From Oceanobacillus kimchii X50 (GTDB taxonomy: Bacteria; Bacillota; Bacilli; Bacillales; Amphibacillaceae), in the NCBI RefSeq assembly GCF_000340475.1, contig NZ_CM001792.1, forward strand, positions 3,337,253-3,401,252: a stretch of 64,000 nucleotides of DNA, written 5' to 3'. This document shows, piece by piece, positions 1 to 7,470 of the stretch (the stretch's first letter is position 1; every line of letters begins with the position of its first letter). The notes beneath the pieces are model-generated. The model saw only the letters and a program-made list of their open reading frames with translations, did not search any database and was not told the origin of the DNA. Position numbers and translations under genes: made by a program.

Positions 1-58
1 ATGTTCAACCCAGTTCACCAAGAACATACCTCCATTACTGCTAACCTTCATCCCAACT
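1..58. other. Chimeric mate-read fragment (assembly artefact)
   Basis: These bases repeat 9357-9415, inside the D,D-carboxypeptidase gene, in the same orientation. The copy has small indels: one C lost from the CCCC run, one A inserted, one C lost from a CCC run. Such errors are typical of 454 reads. The block ends exactly where the linker at 59-100 begins. I read it as the other half of a mate-pair read left on the contig end, not as a genomic duplication. Confidence 0.93.
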
Positions 59-100
59 CGTAATAACTTCGTATAGCATACATTATACGAAGTTATACGA
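59..100. other. 454 Titanium paired-end linker with a perfect loxP site
   Basis: Positions 63-96 are a perfect 34-bp loxP: two 13-bp inverted arms (ATAACTTCGTATA and its complement) around the 8-bp spacer GCATACAT. With flanks CGTA (59-62) and ACGA (97-100), the 42 bases match, as I remember it, the reverse complement of the linker used for 454 GS FLX Titanium paired-end circularisation. A natural loxP here is very unlikely, because the left flank is a misplaced copy of downstream sequence. Trim bases 1-100. Confidence 0.95.
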
Positions 101-124
101 GTATGAGTACGGTTTTTCTTATTA

Positions 125-811
125 TTACTCAGGTTGTAATTTTGATTGTAATTCCATTTTTCCATCTGTGATTTGGTACACCTTGTCACAGTCATCTATC
201 AATCTTGTATCATGTGTTACAACGATTGTGGTTGTGTTTTTTTCTTTCGTAATTTCTTTCAACATACGCATAACCTCAAATGCACGATCTGAATCTAACG
301 AGGCAGTTGGTTCATCAGCAAGTATAATGCTAGGATTTGTATAGAGTGCTTTAGCAATAGCAACACGCTGTCTTTCTCCGCCAGAGAGGTCGCTCGGAAA
401 GTTCTTTAGTAAATGATCAATTCCTAAAGATGTGTATAATTGCTCTAACTCTTCTCCTTTTAAATTATTCTTTTTTACTTTATCTAATAATTGCATTTGT
501 TGTTTTATATTTAAAAATGGTACAAGATTTGAAGCCTGTAATACAAAGCCTACTTCTTTTAAACGAACTTTGGAACGTTTTTTCTCATTTAGTTCAGTTA
601 TCGGGGTTCCATTTATATATACATCACCATTAGATGGGGTTTGCAATCCACCTGCTATGGTTAAAAAAGTACTCTTTCCAGATCCAGATGGGCCAATCAC
701 TGCAATGAGTTCACCTGCTTTTGCTTCGAAATCCGTTTGCTTCATAGCCTCCACTTTTGTATGACCAGAACCAAAGACTTTTTGAACATTTTTTAGTTGT
801 AAAATTGTCAT
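125..811 (-). CDS. ABC transporter ATP-binding protein, HrtA/MacB-LolD type
   Basis: ATPase of 228 aa that powers the FtsX-type permease encoded just upstream. Visible motifs are Walker A GPSGSGKST (residues 40-48), Q-loop Q92, signature LSGGERQR (142-149), Walker B IILADE (162-167) and the H-loop in VVTHD. The family includes haem exporter HrtA, lipoprotein exporter LolD and peptide exporters. It starts 6 nt after the permease stop, so the two form one operon on the minus strand. Substrate cannot be read from sequence. Its end lies only 24 bases from the artefact at the contig end, but the length is normal and the stop is present. Confidence 0.9.
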   Translation of the reverse strand: MTILQLKNVQKVFGSGHTKVEAMKQTDFEAKAGELIAVIGPSGSGKSTFLTIAGGLQTPSNGDVYINGTPITELNEKKRSKVRLKEVGFVLQASNLVPFLNIKQQMQLLDKVKKNNLKGEELEQLYTSLGIDHLLKNFPSDLSGGERQRVAIAKALYTNPSIILADEPTASLDSDRAFEVMRMLKEITKEKNTTTIVVTHDTRLIDDCDKVYQITDGKMELQSKLQPE

Positions 812-817
812 CGTTAT

Positions 818-1885
818 TTAGCCCCCAATCGCTTTCAATGGATCTATTTTTACTATTGTTTGCACCGATATAAATGCTCCAATAACCGAAACAAGAATGA
901 GAACTACAGCATAGACAAACATGTCAAGATAATTAAACGAAACTGGTACTTCTGGTGGCAAGAAATAACCTGTAAGAATGGTAAATACTAGACCAATGAT
1001 TACCCCCGCTAACGACAGGAGAAATGTTTGTGCAATCACAGATTTTGCTAAATAACGAGAAGAAATACCCTGTGCTTTCATCACGCCAAAGATGCTTACT
1101 TTTTGAATGGTCAATACATATAAGAATATAGCTAGAATAACAGCAGATATAACAAATAAGAAATAAATCATGAAAGATAGTGTTAAGTTTTGCTCCGTAT
1201 AACCAGGAAGATTTTCGATAAATGTTTGGGTATCAACTACCTGTAGTTCTTCATCTACAGCTACTTCATTCAAGTTATTTGAACGGACCACAAATGCATT
1301 TACTTGTTCGCTTCCCTGCTCGACTGCTTCTCCATATTGCAACGTTTGTAATGTCTCAAAATCTGTATACAAAACAGGAGCTGCATTAAATCGAGCACTG
1401 TCAGTAAAGCCCACAATGGTTAACGTTTCATCAATTGAAGAAAGCGATAATTCATCTCCTACCGCAAACCCTTCTTGTTTAAGGGATTCATCTGCAATCA
1501 CTTCACCTTCATCAGCAAACTCTTCTCCTTCTGTCACATTTGGCATAATAAACTCGTCTTTATGTATTCCAAATATGAATGTATTGGCTTTATTATCTCC
1601 ATTGCTTGCAATCGCACTTTGTTGTCCTAATTCAGCATATTCCTCTGAACCATCTCCTTGGTAATCATCCGCTTGTATGACGGATTGTTGTAATCGCAAA
1701 TCAGATTCTTCCGTAAGAATAATACCGTCTGCTTCCCATTTATCGACTGCTTCTTTATTTAAATCCTCTAATCCATTGGCCAGACCAGATAAAAAGAACA
1801 CAAGATAAGAAACAAGCATTAATACTCCGATAACAAGAGTAAATCGAAGTTTATTATTTTTAATTTCGTTCCATGCTAAAAACAT
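818..1885 (-). CDS. ABC transporter permease, FtsX/HrtB family
   Basis: Membrane partner of the following ATPase, 355 aa. There is one N-terminal membrane helix (about residues 15-37), a large acidic extracellular domain (about 40-235) and three C-terminal helices, which is the FtsX/MacB/HrtB topology. The opening NEIKNNKLRFTLV is typical of HrtB/DevC-like permeases. An AATGAGG ribosome site precedes the ATG. HrtB exports haem; related pairs export antimicrobial peptides or lipids. No divergent regulator (HrtR, or HssRS-like) is visible, so the substrate stays open. Confidence 0.85.
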   Translation of the reverse strand: MFLAWNEIKNNKLRFTLVIGVLMLVSYLVFFLSGLANGLEDLNKEAVDKWEADGIILTEESDLRLQQSVIQADDYQGDGSEEYAELGQQSAIASNGDNKANTFIFGIHKDEFIMPNVTEGEEFADEGEVIADESLKQEGFAVGDELSLSSIDETLTIVGFTDSARFNAAPVLYTDFETLQTLQYGEAVEQGSEQVNAFVVRSNNLNEVAVDEELQVVDTQTFIENLPGYTEQNLTLSFMIYFLFVISAVILAIFLYVLTIQKVSIFGVMKAQGISSRYLAKSVIAQTFLLSLAGVIIGLVFTILTGYFLPPEVPVSFNYLDMFVYAVVLILVSVIGAFISVQTIVKIDPLKAIGG

Positions 1886-2033
1886 CTACGTACCTCATTC
1901 CTATTCTTTTTAGTAACATAATATAGTTTAATCCTTTCCTTTTATTTATGCTAATTAAACATTTCTTAGTATACTTATTCGTCATGTTAACGATAGTACC
2001 TATCCCTCAATTGTTCTGCAAACCCCAAAAAAA

Positions 2034-2071
2034 CCGAACTACAATTTTCAAATGATATGATTGTAGTCCGG
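2034..2071. terminator. Bidirectional terminator between peptide transporter and ABC operon
   Basis: A 12-bp stem with one G-T type mismatch (CCGAACTACAAT against ATTGTAGTCCGG) closes a 14-nt loop. A seven-A run lies on its left and a five-T run a few bases to its right, so it can act on either strand. It sits just downstream of the minus-strand peptide transporter. Confidence 0.75.
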
Positions 2072-2114
2072 CTCATCCCTTTTTGTTATTTATATTTTAT
2101 CTGTACCTTTAAAT

Positions 2115-3608
2115 TTAATTTACACCTTTCATAAACACATGGATTTTCTTAGACATTAGATATAATAATACTCCTAGAAGTATAGCAATACCTCCAATTA
2201 CACCAAAATACACAACTTCTGTTTCTGGAGTATACAGTTTTACAATTTGCGCATTAATTGCTTGTGCAGATGCATTGGATAAGAACCATAAACTCATTGT
2301 CTGAGCTGAGAAAGCATTCGGCGCAAGTTTTGTTGTCGCTGATAATCCAACTGGTGATAAGCATAGCTCACCAATAACTACTAAGAAGAAACTTAAAACT
2401 AACCACATCGGATTAACTAAACTATCAGTTCCATTCATTGTCGCTGGGAAAAGCAACACTAAGAAAGATAAACCTGCAAATAGTAGTCCAACTGAGAATT
2501 TCTTCGGTGTTGAAGGTTGTCTTTCACCTAGCTTCACCCAAAGTCCCGCAAACATTGGTGCCAGAACAACAATAAATAATGGATTTAGCGATTGGAACCA
2601 AGAAGATTGTAATTGAATTCCTAAAAAGTTCAAGTCAGTTCTCTTATCAGCGTATTCTGCTAAAATAATCGAACCTTGTTCTTGTATTGCCCAAAACATT
2701 ATTGCCGCAATAAACAACGGGATATATGCAATTAAACGTGATTTTTCATCTGCATCCGTTTTCGGACTACGATACATAACAATAAAGTAAATTGTAGGAA
2801 TTAATACACCTAGAATACTAACTACATACGTGAATCCATTAATCGTTAAAATTCCTGTTGGTATAGTTATTAATCCTAAAATAGCAATTACCAACGCACC
2901 TAACCCAATTCGTGAGAATACTTTTTTCTTCTCATCTCTTTTAAGTGGATTCGGTACATACGTTCCAGCAAGTCCTAAATATTTTCTTTTCGTAACTATA
3001 AACACAATTAAGCCAATTAACATACCAATTGCAGCTATACTAAAACCTAAATGATAATTATATTCTTGACCTAAAGTACCAACGACTAACGGCGCAATTA
3101 ATGCTCCCATATTGATACCCATATAGAAAATACTGAAACCAGAATCGCGTCTCACGTCTGTGGGGCTATATAGTTCTCCAACAACACTTGATACAACTGG
3201 TTTTAATAATCCAGTACCCACAATTATTAAGAACATAGAAATAAATAATCCTGTAACTCCAGCTGGTAGTGCTAAAACAATATGACCAGCCATAATAAGT
3301 ACACCGCCATAAAATACGGTTTGTTGATTACCTAGTAATCGGTCAGCGATCCAACCACCAATAATTCCTGACATATATACTAATGAACCATAAATAGCCA
3401 TTATCGATTTCGCTGTGGCATCATCCATTCCTAAGCCGCCACTAGAAACCTCGGTATACATATAATAAAGTAATAGTGCACGCATTCCATAATAAGAAAA
3501 ACGTTCCCAAAATTCAGTGAAAAATAGTGTAAAGAGTCCTTTTGGATGTCCAAAGAATCCTTTCTGGGGAACACTTTTTACTATTTCTTCTTTGCTGTAC
3601 TGTGACAT
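2115..3608 (-). CDS. dtpT: POT/PTR family proton-dependent di/tripeptide transporter
   Basis: 497-aa integral membrane protein importing di- and tripeptides with protons. The POT signature EFWERFSYYG is near residue 33, matching the ExxERFxYYG proton-coupling motif. GGWIADRLLG and FYMGINMGALIAPLVVG match the other two family signatures. Length fits bacterial DtpT proteins. An AAAGGAG site precedes the ATG and a terminator follows the stop. It appears monocistronic. Assignment to the family is firm; exact peptide preference is not visible. Confidence 0.93.
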   Translation of the reverse strand: MSQYSKEEIVKSVPQKGFFGHPKGLFTLFFTEFWERFSYYGMRALLLYYMYTEVSSGGLGMDDATAKSIMAIYGSLVYMSGIIGGWIADRLLGNQQTVFYGGVLIMAGHIVLALPAGVTGLFISMFLIIVGTGLLKPVVSSVVGELYSPTDVRRDSGFSIFYMGINMGALIAPLVVGTLGQEYNYHLGFSIAAIGMLIGLIVFIVTKRKYLGLAGTYVPNPLKRDEKKKVFSRIGLGALVIAILGLITIPTGILTINGFTYVVSILGVLIPTIYFIVMYRSPKTDADEKSRLIAYIPLFIAAIMFWAIQEQGSIILAEYADKRTDLNFLGIQLQSSWFQSLNPLFIVVLAPMFAGLWVKLGERQPSTPKKFSVGLLFAGLSFLVLLFPATMNGTDSLVNPMWLVLSFFLVVIGELCLSPVGLSATTKLAPNAFSAQTMSLWFLSNASAQAINAQIVKLYTPETEVVYFGVIGGIAILLGVLLYLMSKKIHVFMKGVN

Positions 3609-3879
3609 TTTCCTAATCTCCTTTTACATACTTCTGAATTGACTGACAATTAACTTTTTTACAATAGAAAAATAGTACACCTATCAAATTAAGTCGTCAA
3701 CCGCTTTAGAAGTATGCAAAATTTACTAAAATAACAAAAATATTTTACTCTTTATCCATTTTCTATTTAGTTAAAATAGAATAAAATCCCATCTAATAAG
3801 GTTGTGTTCGTTTTCATTCAAAAAAAAGACAGGTGACTTAAAAATCACACTGACTCTTTTAACTGTAAAAATTTACATG

Positions 3880-4023
3880 TTATTGTTTTCTACTTTTATA
3901 CTCATTTGGAGTGCCCCTTTGATCTTCACTATGATTTTTAAAAGGGCTTTTTCTTCCGTTACGCTTTTCTCCAGAACTAGAATTCTCCTTGAATTGATTA
4001 TTATTGTTATGTTTTTCAGACAT
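3880..4023 (-). CDS. Small hydrophilic protein, 47 aa, possibly spore-associated
   Basis: A 47-codon frame with a strong start: AAAGGAGGA lies 7 nt upstream of the ATG at 4023. The product begins MSEKHNNNNQFKENSS and ends EYKSRKQ. It is rich in Asn, Lys, Ser and Glu, with no hydrophobic stretch and no Cys. An imperfect hairpin followed by eight T on the minus strand (about 3822-3860) could terminate it. Composition resembles small spore or stress proteins, but I recognise no family. It lies alone between the peptide transporter and the XRE gene. Confidence 0.5.
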   Translation of the reverse strand: MSEKHNNNNQFKENSSSGEKRNGRKSPFKNHSEDQRGTPNEYKSRKQ

Positions 4024-4157
4024 TTTAATCTTCCTCCTTTATATCCTCAAATCTATTTTCTTCTAGCGAACAGTATTTATGCATTTATTGACTTGCCAAT
4101 AAATGCAATATATAATTTACATAAGGAATATATGTATTGCATTATAAGGAGAATGAT

Positions 4158-4358
4158 ATGGTCAATCGTGTGAAATTAACTCGAATAGAAAAAGGTATAA
4201 CGCAACAACAATTAGCAGCCCGAACAGGTATAACAAGGCAAACAATTGGATTAATAGAAAAAGGGCACTACAACCCGACTCTACAACTATGTATTAAAAT
4301 AGCAAAAAATCTAGATGTAACGTTAAATGATCTATTTTGGGAGGAGAATAACTCATGA
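4158..4358 (+). CDS. XRE-family small HTH regulator (YozG-like)
   Basis: 66-aa Cro/CI-type DNA-binding protein made almost entirely of the helix-turn-helix: TRIEKGITQQQLAARTGITRQTIGLIEKGHYNPTL. The start at 4158 is chosen because AAGGAGA sits just upstream; the longer frame from 4137 begins before this site. It overlaps the next gene by four bases (ATGA), so the two are translationally coupled. Pairs of this regulator type with a small membrane protein are common in Firmicutes. Its target is probably its own promoter (inference). Confidence 0.85.
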   Translation: MVNRVKLTRIEKGITQQQLAARTGITRQTIGLIEKGHYNPTLQLCIKIAKNLDVTLNDLFWEENNS

Positions 4359-4822
4359 ATTCGTGGTTAAATGTATTTCTGCCTACAGATGAATACAAAA
4401 AACAAAGAGTACTATATTTCTTAGCTGAAGGTGGTAGTGTATTAGCTTTGTATTTAATACTTATGCTGATTTTTATGGAGTTCGTTACAATAATAGAGTG
4501 GAATTCTTTATTAATTTTATGGATTGGTTTAATCATCTTCTTTTTTTATGTATTTGCAAGATATACTTTATCGGGTATTGAATACACGGATATTATGACA
4601 GCTTCTCAGCTTAACAAATCCAAAAGAGGACTTCGTAAAAAAAGCATATTTTTTGGAACTTTTATGATTATAGGCCTCTACATAACTCATCTTATTGGAT
4701 TACAAAATGGAGATTGGTATGACCCCCTCGGAGTCGGAATATTAGCAGGATTTTTTATGTACATATTTGAATTAACTTCACTTAAACGATCTTATCGAAA
4801 GAATAAAGACCTTATCGACTAA
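4355..4822 (+). CDS. Small membrane protein partnered with XRE regulator
   Basis: 155 aa with four predicted membrane helices (about 25-43, 48-68, 97-115 and 127-142) and a basic linker KSKRGLRKK. The N-terminal LPTDEYKKQ resembles DUF3278-like proteins of Lactobacillales and Bacillales, which also sit beside XRE regulators. Start overlaps the HTH gene stop. No enzymatic motif is visible. Function unknown; a membrane-linked signal or stress role is a guess from context only. Confidence 0.7.
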   Translation: MNSWLNVFLPTDEYKKQRVLYFLAEGGSVLALYLILMLIFMEFVTIIEWNSLLILWIGLIIFFFYVFARYTLSGIEYTDIMTASQLNKSKRGLRKKSIFFGTFMIIGLYITHLIGLQNGDWYDPLGVGILAGFFMYIFELTSLKRSYRKNKDLID

Positions 4823-5095
4823 TCTATATACATAAGAAGCAGATTCTTTATGCAATTAATAATTGCAAGGGAATGATTTTGTCTCATGGTCTTCAGTAAT
4901 TTCTTTCTTATTCTATAAAGGTACAAATGTAAATTGATAATATTTTATATCTTTCCTTCTTTTTTAGTATGTCCGTCGATTATAGGAATGATAAATGTGG
5001 ATACACTGGAGTGGATTTATACGACACTCATGTTGTTTGTCCACGCTCTTCTATTTATCATCCATATACTATAATCGAGAGGAGGAAAAGAACTA

Positions 5096-5899
5096 ATGAA
5101 ACTATACCTTGATCCCGGACATGGTGGTAGTGATCCTGGAGCTACAGGTAATGGACTACAAGAAAAAACGATCAATCTAGATATCGCTATACGAATACGA
5201 AATTTATTACTCTCTAATTACAACAATGTATCTGTAAAAATGAGCAGGACAACAGATAGTACAAAAAGCTTAGCTCAACGAACAACCGAGGCGAACAATT
5301 GGAATGCAGACTATTTTCTTTCTATTCATTGTAACTCCTTTAATGGTTCAGCTGATGGCTACGAGGACTTTATCCACAATAGTCTATCGGATCAATCGAT
5401 CACTGCTAGATATCAAACCATTATTCATGAAGAGGTAAGTAAAGTTAATCAACTGCGAAACCGCGGTAAAAAGAAAGCAAATTTCCATGTACTACGCGAA
5501 TCCTATATGCCTGCGCTTCTCACAGAGAACGGTTTTATTGACCATAGCGGCGATGCAGCAAAATTACGTGATTCTTCATGGCGACAACGTGTCGCACAAG
5601 GTCATGTCAATGGATTGGCTCTAGCTTTCCAACTTCAACCTAAGAATAATACGCCTGATCCTTCTCCATCTAACTTTTATAAAGTAATTGCCGGATCATT
5701 CAGACAACGAGATAACGCAGAAGAACGTGTAGATCTTCTATCGGCCGAAGATATGGAAGCAATTATTGTACCAGTAACTATATCTGGACAACAGTGGTAT
5801 CGTGTTCAATCCGGTGCATTTCGTGATCGCGACAATGCTAATACTAGAATAAATCAATTACAAGAACTAGGAATTGAGGCATTCATCATCAACGAGTAA
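5096..5899 (+). CDS. cwlC: N-acetylmuramoyl-L-alanine amidase with SPOR domain, CwlC-like
   Basis: Peptidoglycan amidase, 267 aa. The Amidase_3 domain covers about residues 2-180: DPGHGGSDPGATGNGLQEK carries zinc ligands H9 and E23, the third is H78 in SIHCN, and the catalytic Glu is in LLTENGF. The C-terminal 75 residues hold two SPOR-type half repeats (FYKVIAGSFRQRDNA and WYRVQSGAFRDRDNA). There is no signal peptide. This matches B. subtilis CwlC, a sigma-K mother-cell amidase that helps release the spore. A weak CATAnnnTA element at 5063-5071 could be a sigma-K -10 but lies very close to the GAGGAGG site. Confidence 0.88.
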   Translation: MKLYLDPGHGGSDPGATGNGLQEKTINLDIAIRIRNLLLSNYNNVSVKMSRTTDSTKSLAQRTTEANNWNADYFLSIHCNSFNGSADGYEDFIHNSLSDQSITARYQTIIHEEVSKVNQLRNRGKKKANFHVLRESYMPALLTENGFIDHSGDAAKLRDSSWRQRVAQGHVNGLALAFQLQPKNNTPDPSPSNFYKVIAGSFRQRDNAEERVDLLSAEDMEAIIVPVTISGQQWYRVQSGAFRDRDNANTRINQLQELGIEAFIINE

Positions 5900-6000
5900 A
5901 AAACAACTGGAGCACTATTGAATAAACACTTCACTATCTTACCTCCAAATGTAGATAGTATTAGTAGATATTCTATTAGTCGCTTTCCAGTTGTTTTTTT
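5897..6000. terminator. Long nested hairpin, bidirectional terminator
   Basis: The ends pair almost perfectly (AAAAACAACTGGA near 5898-5910 with TCCAGTTGTTTTT at 5986-5998) around a 75-nt insert. The insert has its own stem, ACTATCT with AGATAGT. A-rich left and T-rich right flanks suit termination of both convergent neighbours, cwlC and the YdaG-like gene. Confidence 0.7.
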
Positions 6001-6003
6001 ATT

Positions 6004-6429
6004 TTATAGATGGAGTTCTTTTGGTGACTCTCCTTTTTTATTCATAACTCGAATCGCAGTTGGTTCCACTTTTAATAAAATATAAGAAGGATCATCTGGA
6101 CCGGAGAAATAAGTCTTCATATCTTCATTCCATAATTGCTTTTTTAATTCTGGGCTGGTTTCAAAAGAAACTTTTCCCTGATATTCCACATACTCATCCC
6201 CAAATCCTTCCCCTTCATAACCAATCAATATATGTGTCCAAGGGTTTGATTCAATTTCATCTACCTTATCTGTTTCTTTATCTGTCGCTGTATATAGAGT
6301 TAATTCACGATGGAAGTATAGCATATAACGAGAATGTGGTTTATCATTCTTCACCGTAGCCATTGTACCGATCGGACTTTCACTTAAGATTTGATCTACT
6401 TTTTTCCTTATTGATTCTTGACTCAACAT
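6004..6429 (-). CDS. ydaG: Pyridoxamine 5'-phosphate oxidase-fold general stress protein, YdaG-like
   Basis: 141-aa split-barrel flavin-binding protein of the general stress protein 26 family. Family features include GTMATVKNDKPHSRYMLYF, SNPWTHILIGYEG and VEYQGKVSFE. B. subtilis YdaG (about 140 aa) is induced by sigma-B. The ATG at 6429 is preferred over the upstream GTG at 6435 because AAGGAG lies 5 nt before it and would overlap a GTG start. It is convergent with cwlC. A binding role for FMN or F420-like cofactors is known for the fold; its substrate is unknown. Confidence 0.82.
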   Translation of the reverse strand: MLSQESIRKKVDQILSESPIGTMATVKNDKPHSRYMLYFHRELTLYTATDKETDKVDEIESNPWTHILIGYEGEGFGDEYVEYQGKVSFETSPELKKQLWNEDMKTYFSGPDDPSYILLKVEPTAIRVMNKKGESPKELHL

Positions 6430-6593
6430 AAACACTCCTTATACCAATTATATGTAATAGTATGCCTACAAAAACAAATTTTCATGAATTATTTTCGTTT
6501 CTAACTGGAAAATATTTGTTTATAAAAAAGGATATTCTCTTCTTCTCTAGAAAAGATAAAGGTAAGTAGTTTTTGCATAGAGGAGTGTTCATT

Positions 6594-7256
6594 ATGGTAT
6601 TGTATCGTCTTCCCATATTAATTCTCACAACAAGTATTGTTTATATATTTATTTCTCCATCAGAACCATTTGTCTTCAGCTTATTTTTTAAAGTAATACC
6701 AATGATTCTAATCATTATTTATGCTACAGAGCAAATGCCCCCCGAAAAAAACGCGACGCATTGGTTTATTCTTATTGGCTTATGCTTTTGTATTATTGGT
6801 GATGCTACTCTACATTGGTTTATCATTGGTTTAACAGCATTTTTACTTGGTCATGTAAGTTATACGTTAGGTTTTATTAAACAAAGGAATTATTCTTTGA
6901 AAAAAGGTATAGCTATTATCCCGATTACCGCATTTGCAATTTGGATGGGTATACAACTCCTAACTTCGCTTCAAGAAAGCGGGCAACAGCATCTTATTAT
7001 CCCAGTTATTGCCTATATCACTATAATAAGTACCATGGCATTTACAGCGATTTTGACAGGAAATCGTTGGGCAATTATAGGCAGTATACTATTTCTGATA
7101 TCAGACTCTATTCTTTCTTGGAATATGTTTATCTCTTCTTTTTCAATTGCAGGGGATTTAGTAATGCTTACATACTATAGTGCGCAATTTTTAATTGCCC
7201 ACAGTTTATTCACAATCGTACCGGGAACGGGCAATACTAAACCAATCATTTGGTAA
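6594..7256 (+). CDS. YhhN/TMEM86 family membrane protein (lysoplasmalogenase-like)
   Basis: 220 aa with about eight membrane helices. Family hallmarks are GDATLHW, LLGHVSYTLGF, SDSILSWNMF and YYSAQFLIAHS. Characterised relatives hydrolyse the vinyl-ether bond of lysoplasmalogens; many bacterial members are uncharacterised. The ATG at 6594 follows GAGGAG with good spacing, so the frame extension to 6573 is not used. It stands alone on the plus strand. Family is clear, substrate is not. Confidence 0.8.
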   Translation: MVLYRLPILILTTSIVYIFISPSEPFVFSLFFKVIPMILIIIYATEQMPPEKNATHWFILIGLCFCIIGDATLHWFIIGLTAFLLGHVSYTLGFIKQRNYSLKKGIAIIPITAFAIWMGIQLLTSLQESGQQHLIIPVIAYITIISTMAFTAILTGNRWAIIGSILFLISDSILSWNMFISSFSIAGDLVMLTYYSAQFLIAHSLFTIVPGTGNTKPIIW

Positions 7257-7431
7257 GTATTACTGAAGACAAAGGTTCTAACGCCTGTATAAAAACGTAG
7301 CAAGCGGGAAAGTCTTATTTATCTAAGGACGATTTCGTAAAGTTGCCTAGGAGGCGCTTGCGAGGAAAGTGGCTGATTCAGGTATTTAAGTATCTGTAGC
7401 ACACAAATTTATATTTCCAATCCACTAGAAA

Positions 7432-7455
7432 ACCCCGAGCATTCATGCCCGGGGT
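7432..7455. terminator. GC-rich terminator hairpin
   Basis: An 11-bp stem (ACCCCGAGCAT against ATGCCCGGGGT, one mismatch) has a 2-nt loop. It lies 15 bases beyond the stop of the minus-strand YeeE gene, with a short T run following on that strand. Confidence 0.75.
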
Positions 7456-7470
7456 CTATAATTCCATTCC

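Noticed and set aside
63..96. Natural loxP site or P1-like recombination target
   Set aside because: Its flanks complete a sequencing-library linker and the adjacent 58 bases are a displaced copy of 9357-9415, so it is an artefact.
3802..4173. 123-codon plus-strand frame
   Set aside because: No ribosome site, and it crosses both the better-supported minus-strand small gene and the start of the XRE gene.
4962..5099. Short frames upstream of cwlC, including a 28-codon hydrophobic peptide from 4989
   Set aside because: Weak or missing ribosome sites and no recognisable family; too little support to list.
7257..7431. Possible structured RNA between YhhN and the YeeE terminator
   Set aside because: Some partial complementarity is present, but no convincing stem set or recognised motif beyond the terminator.
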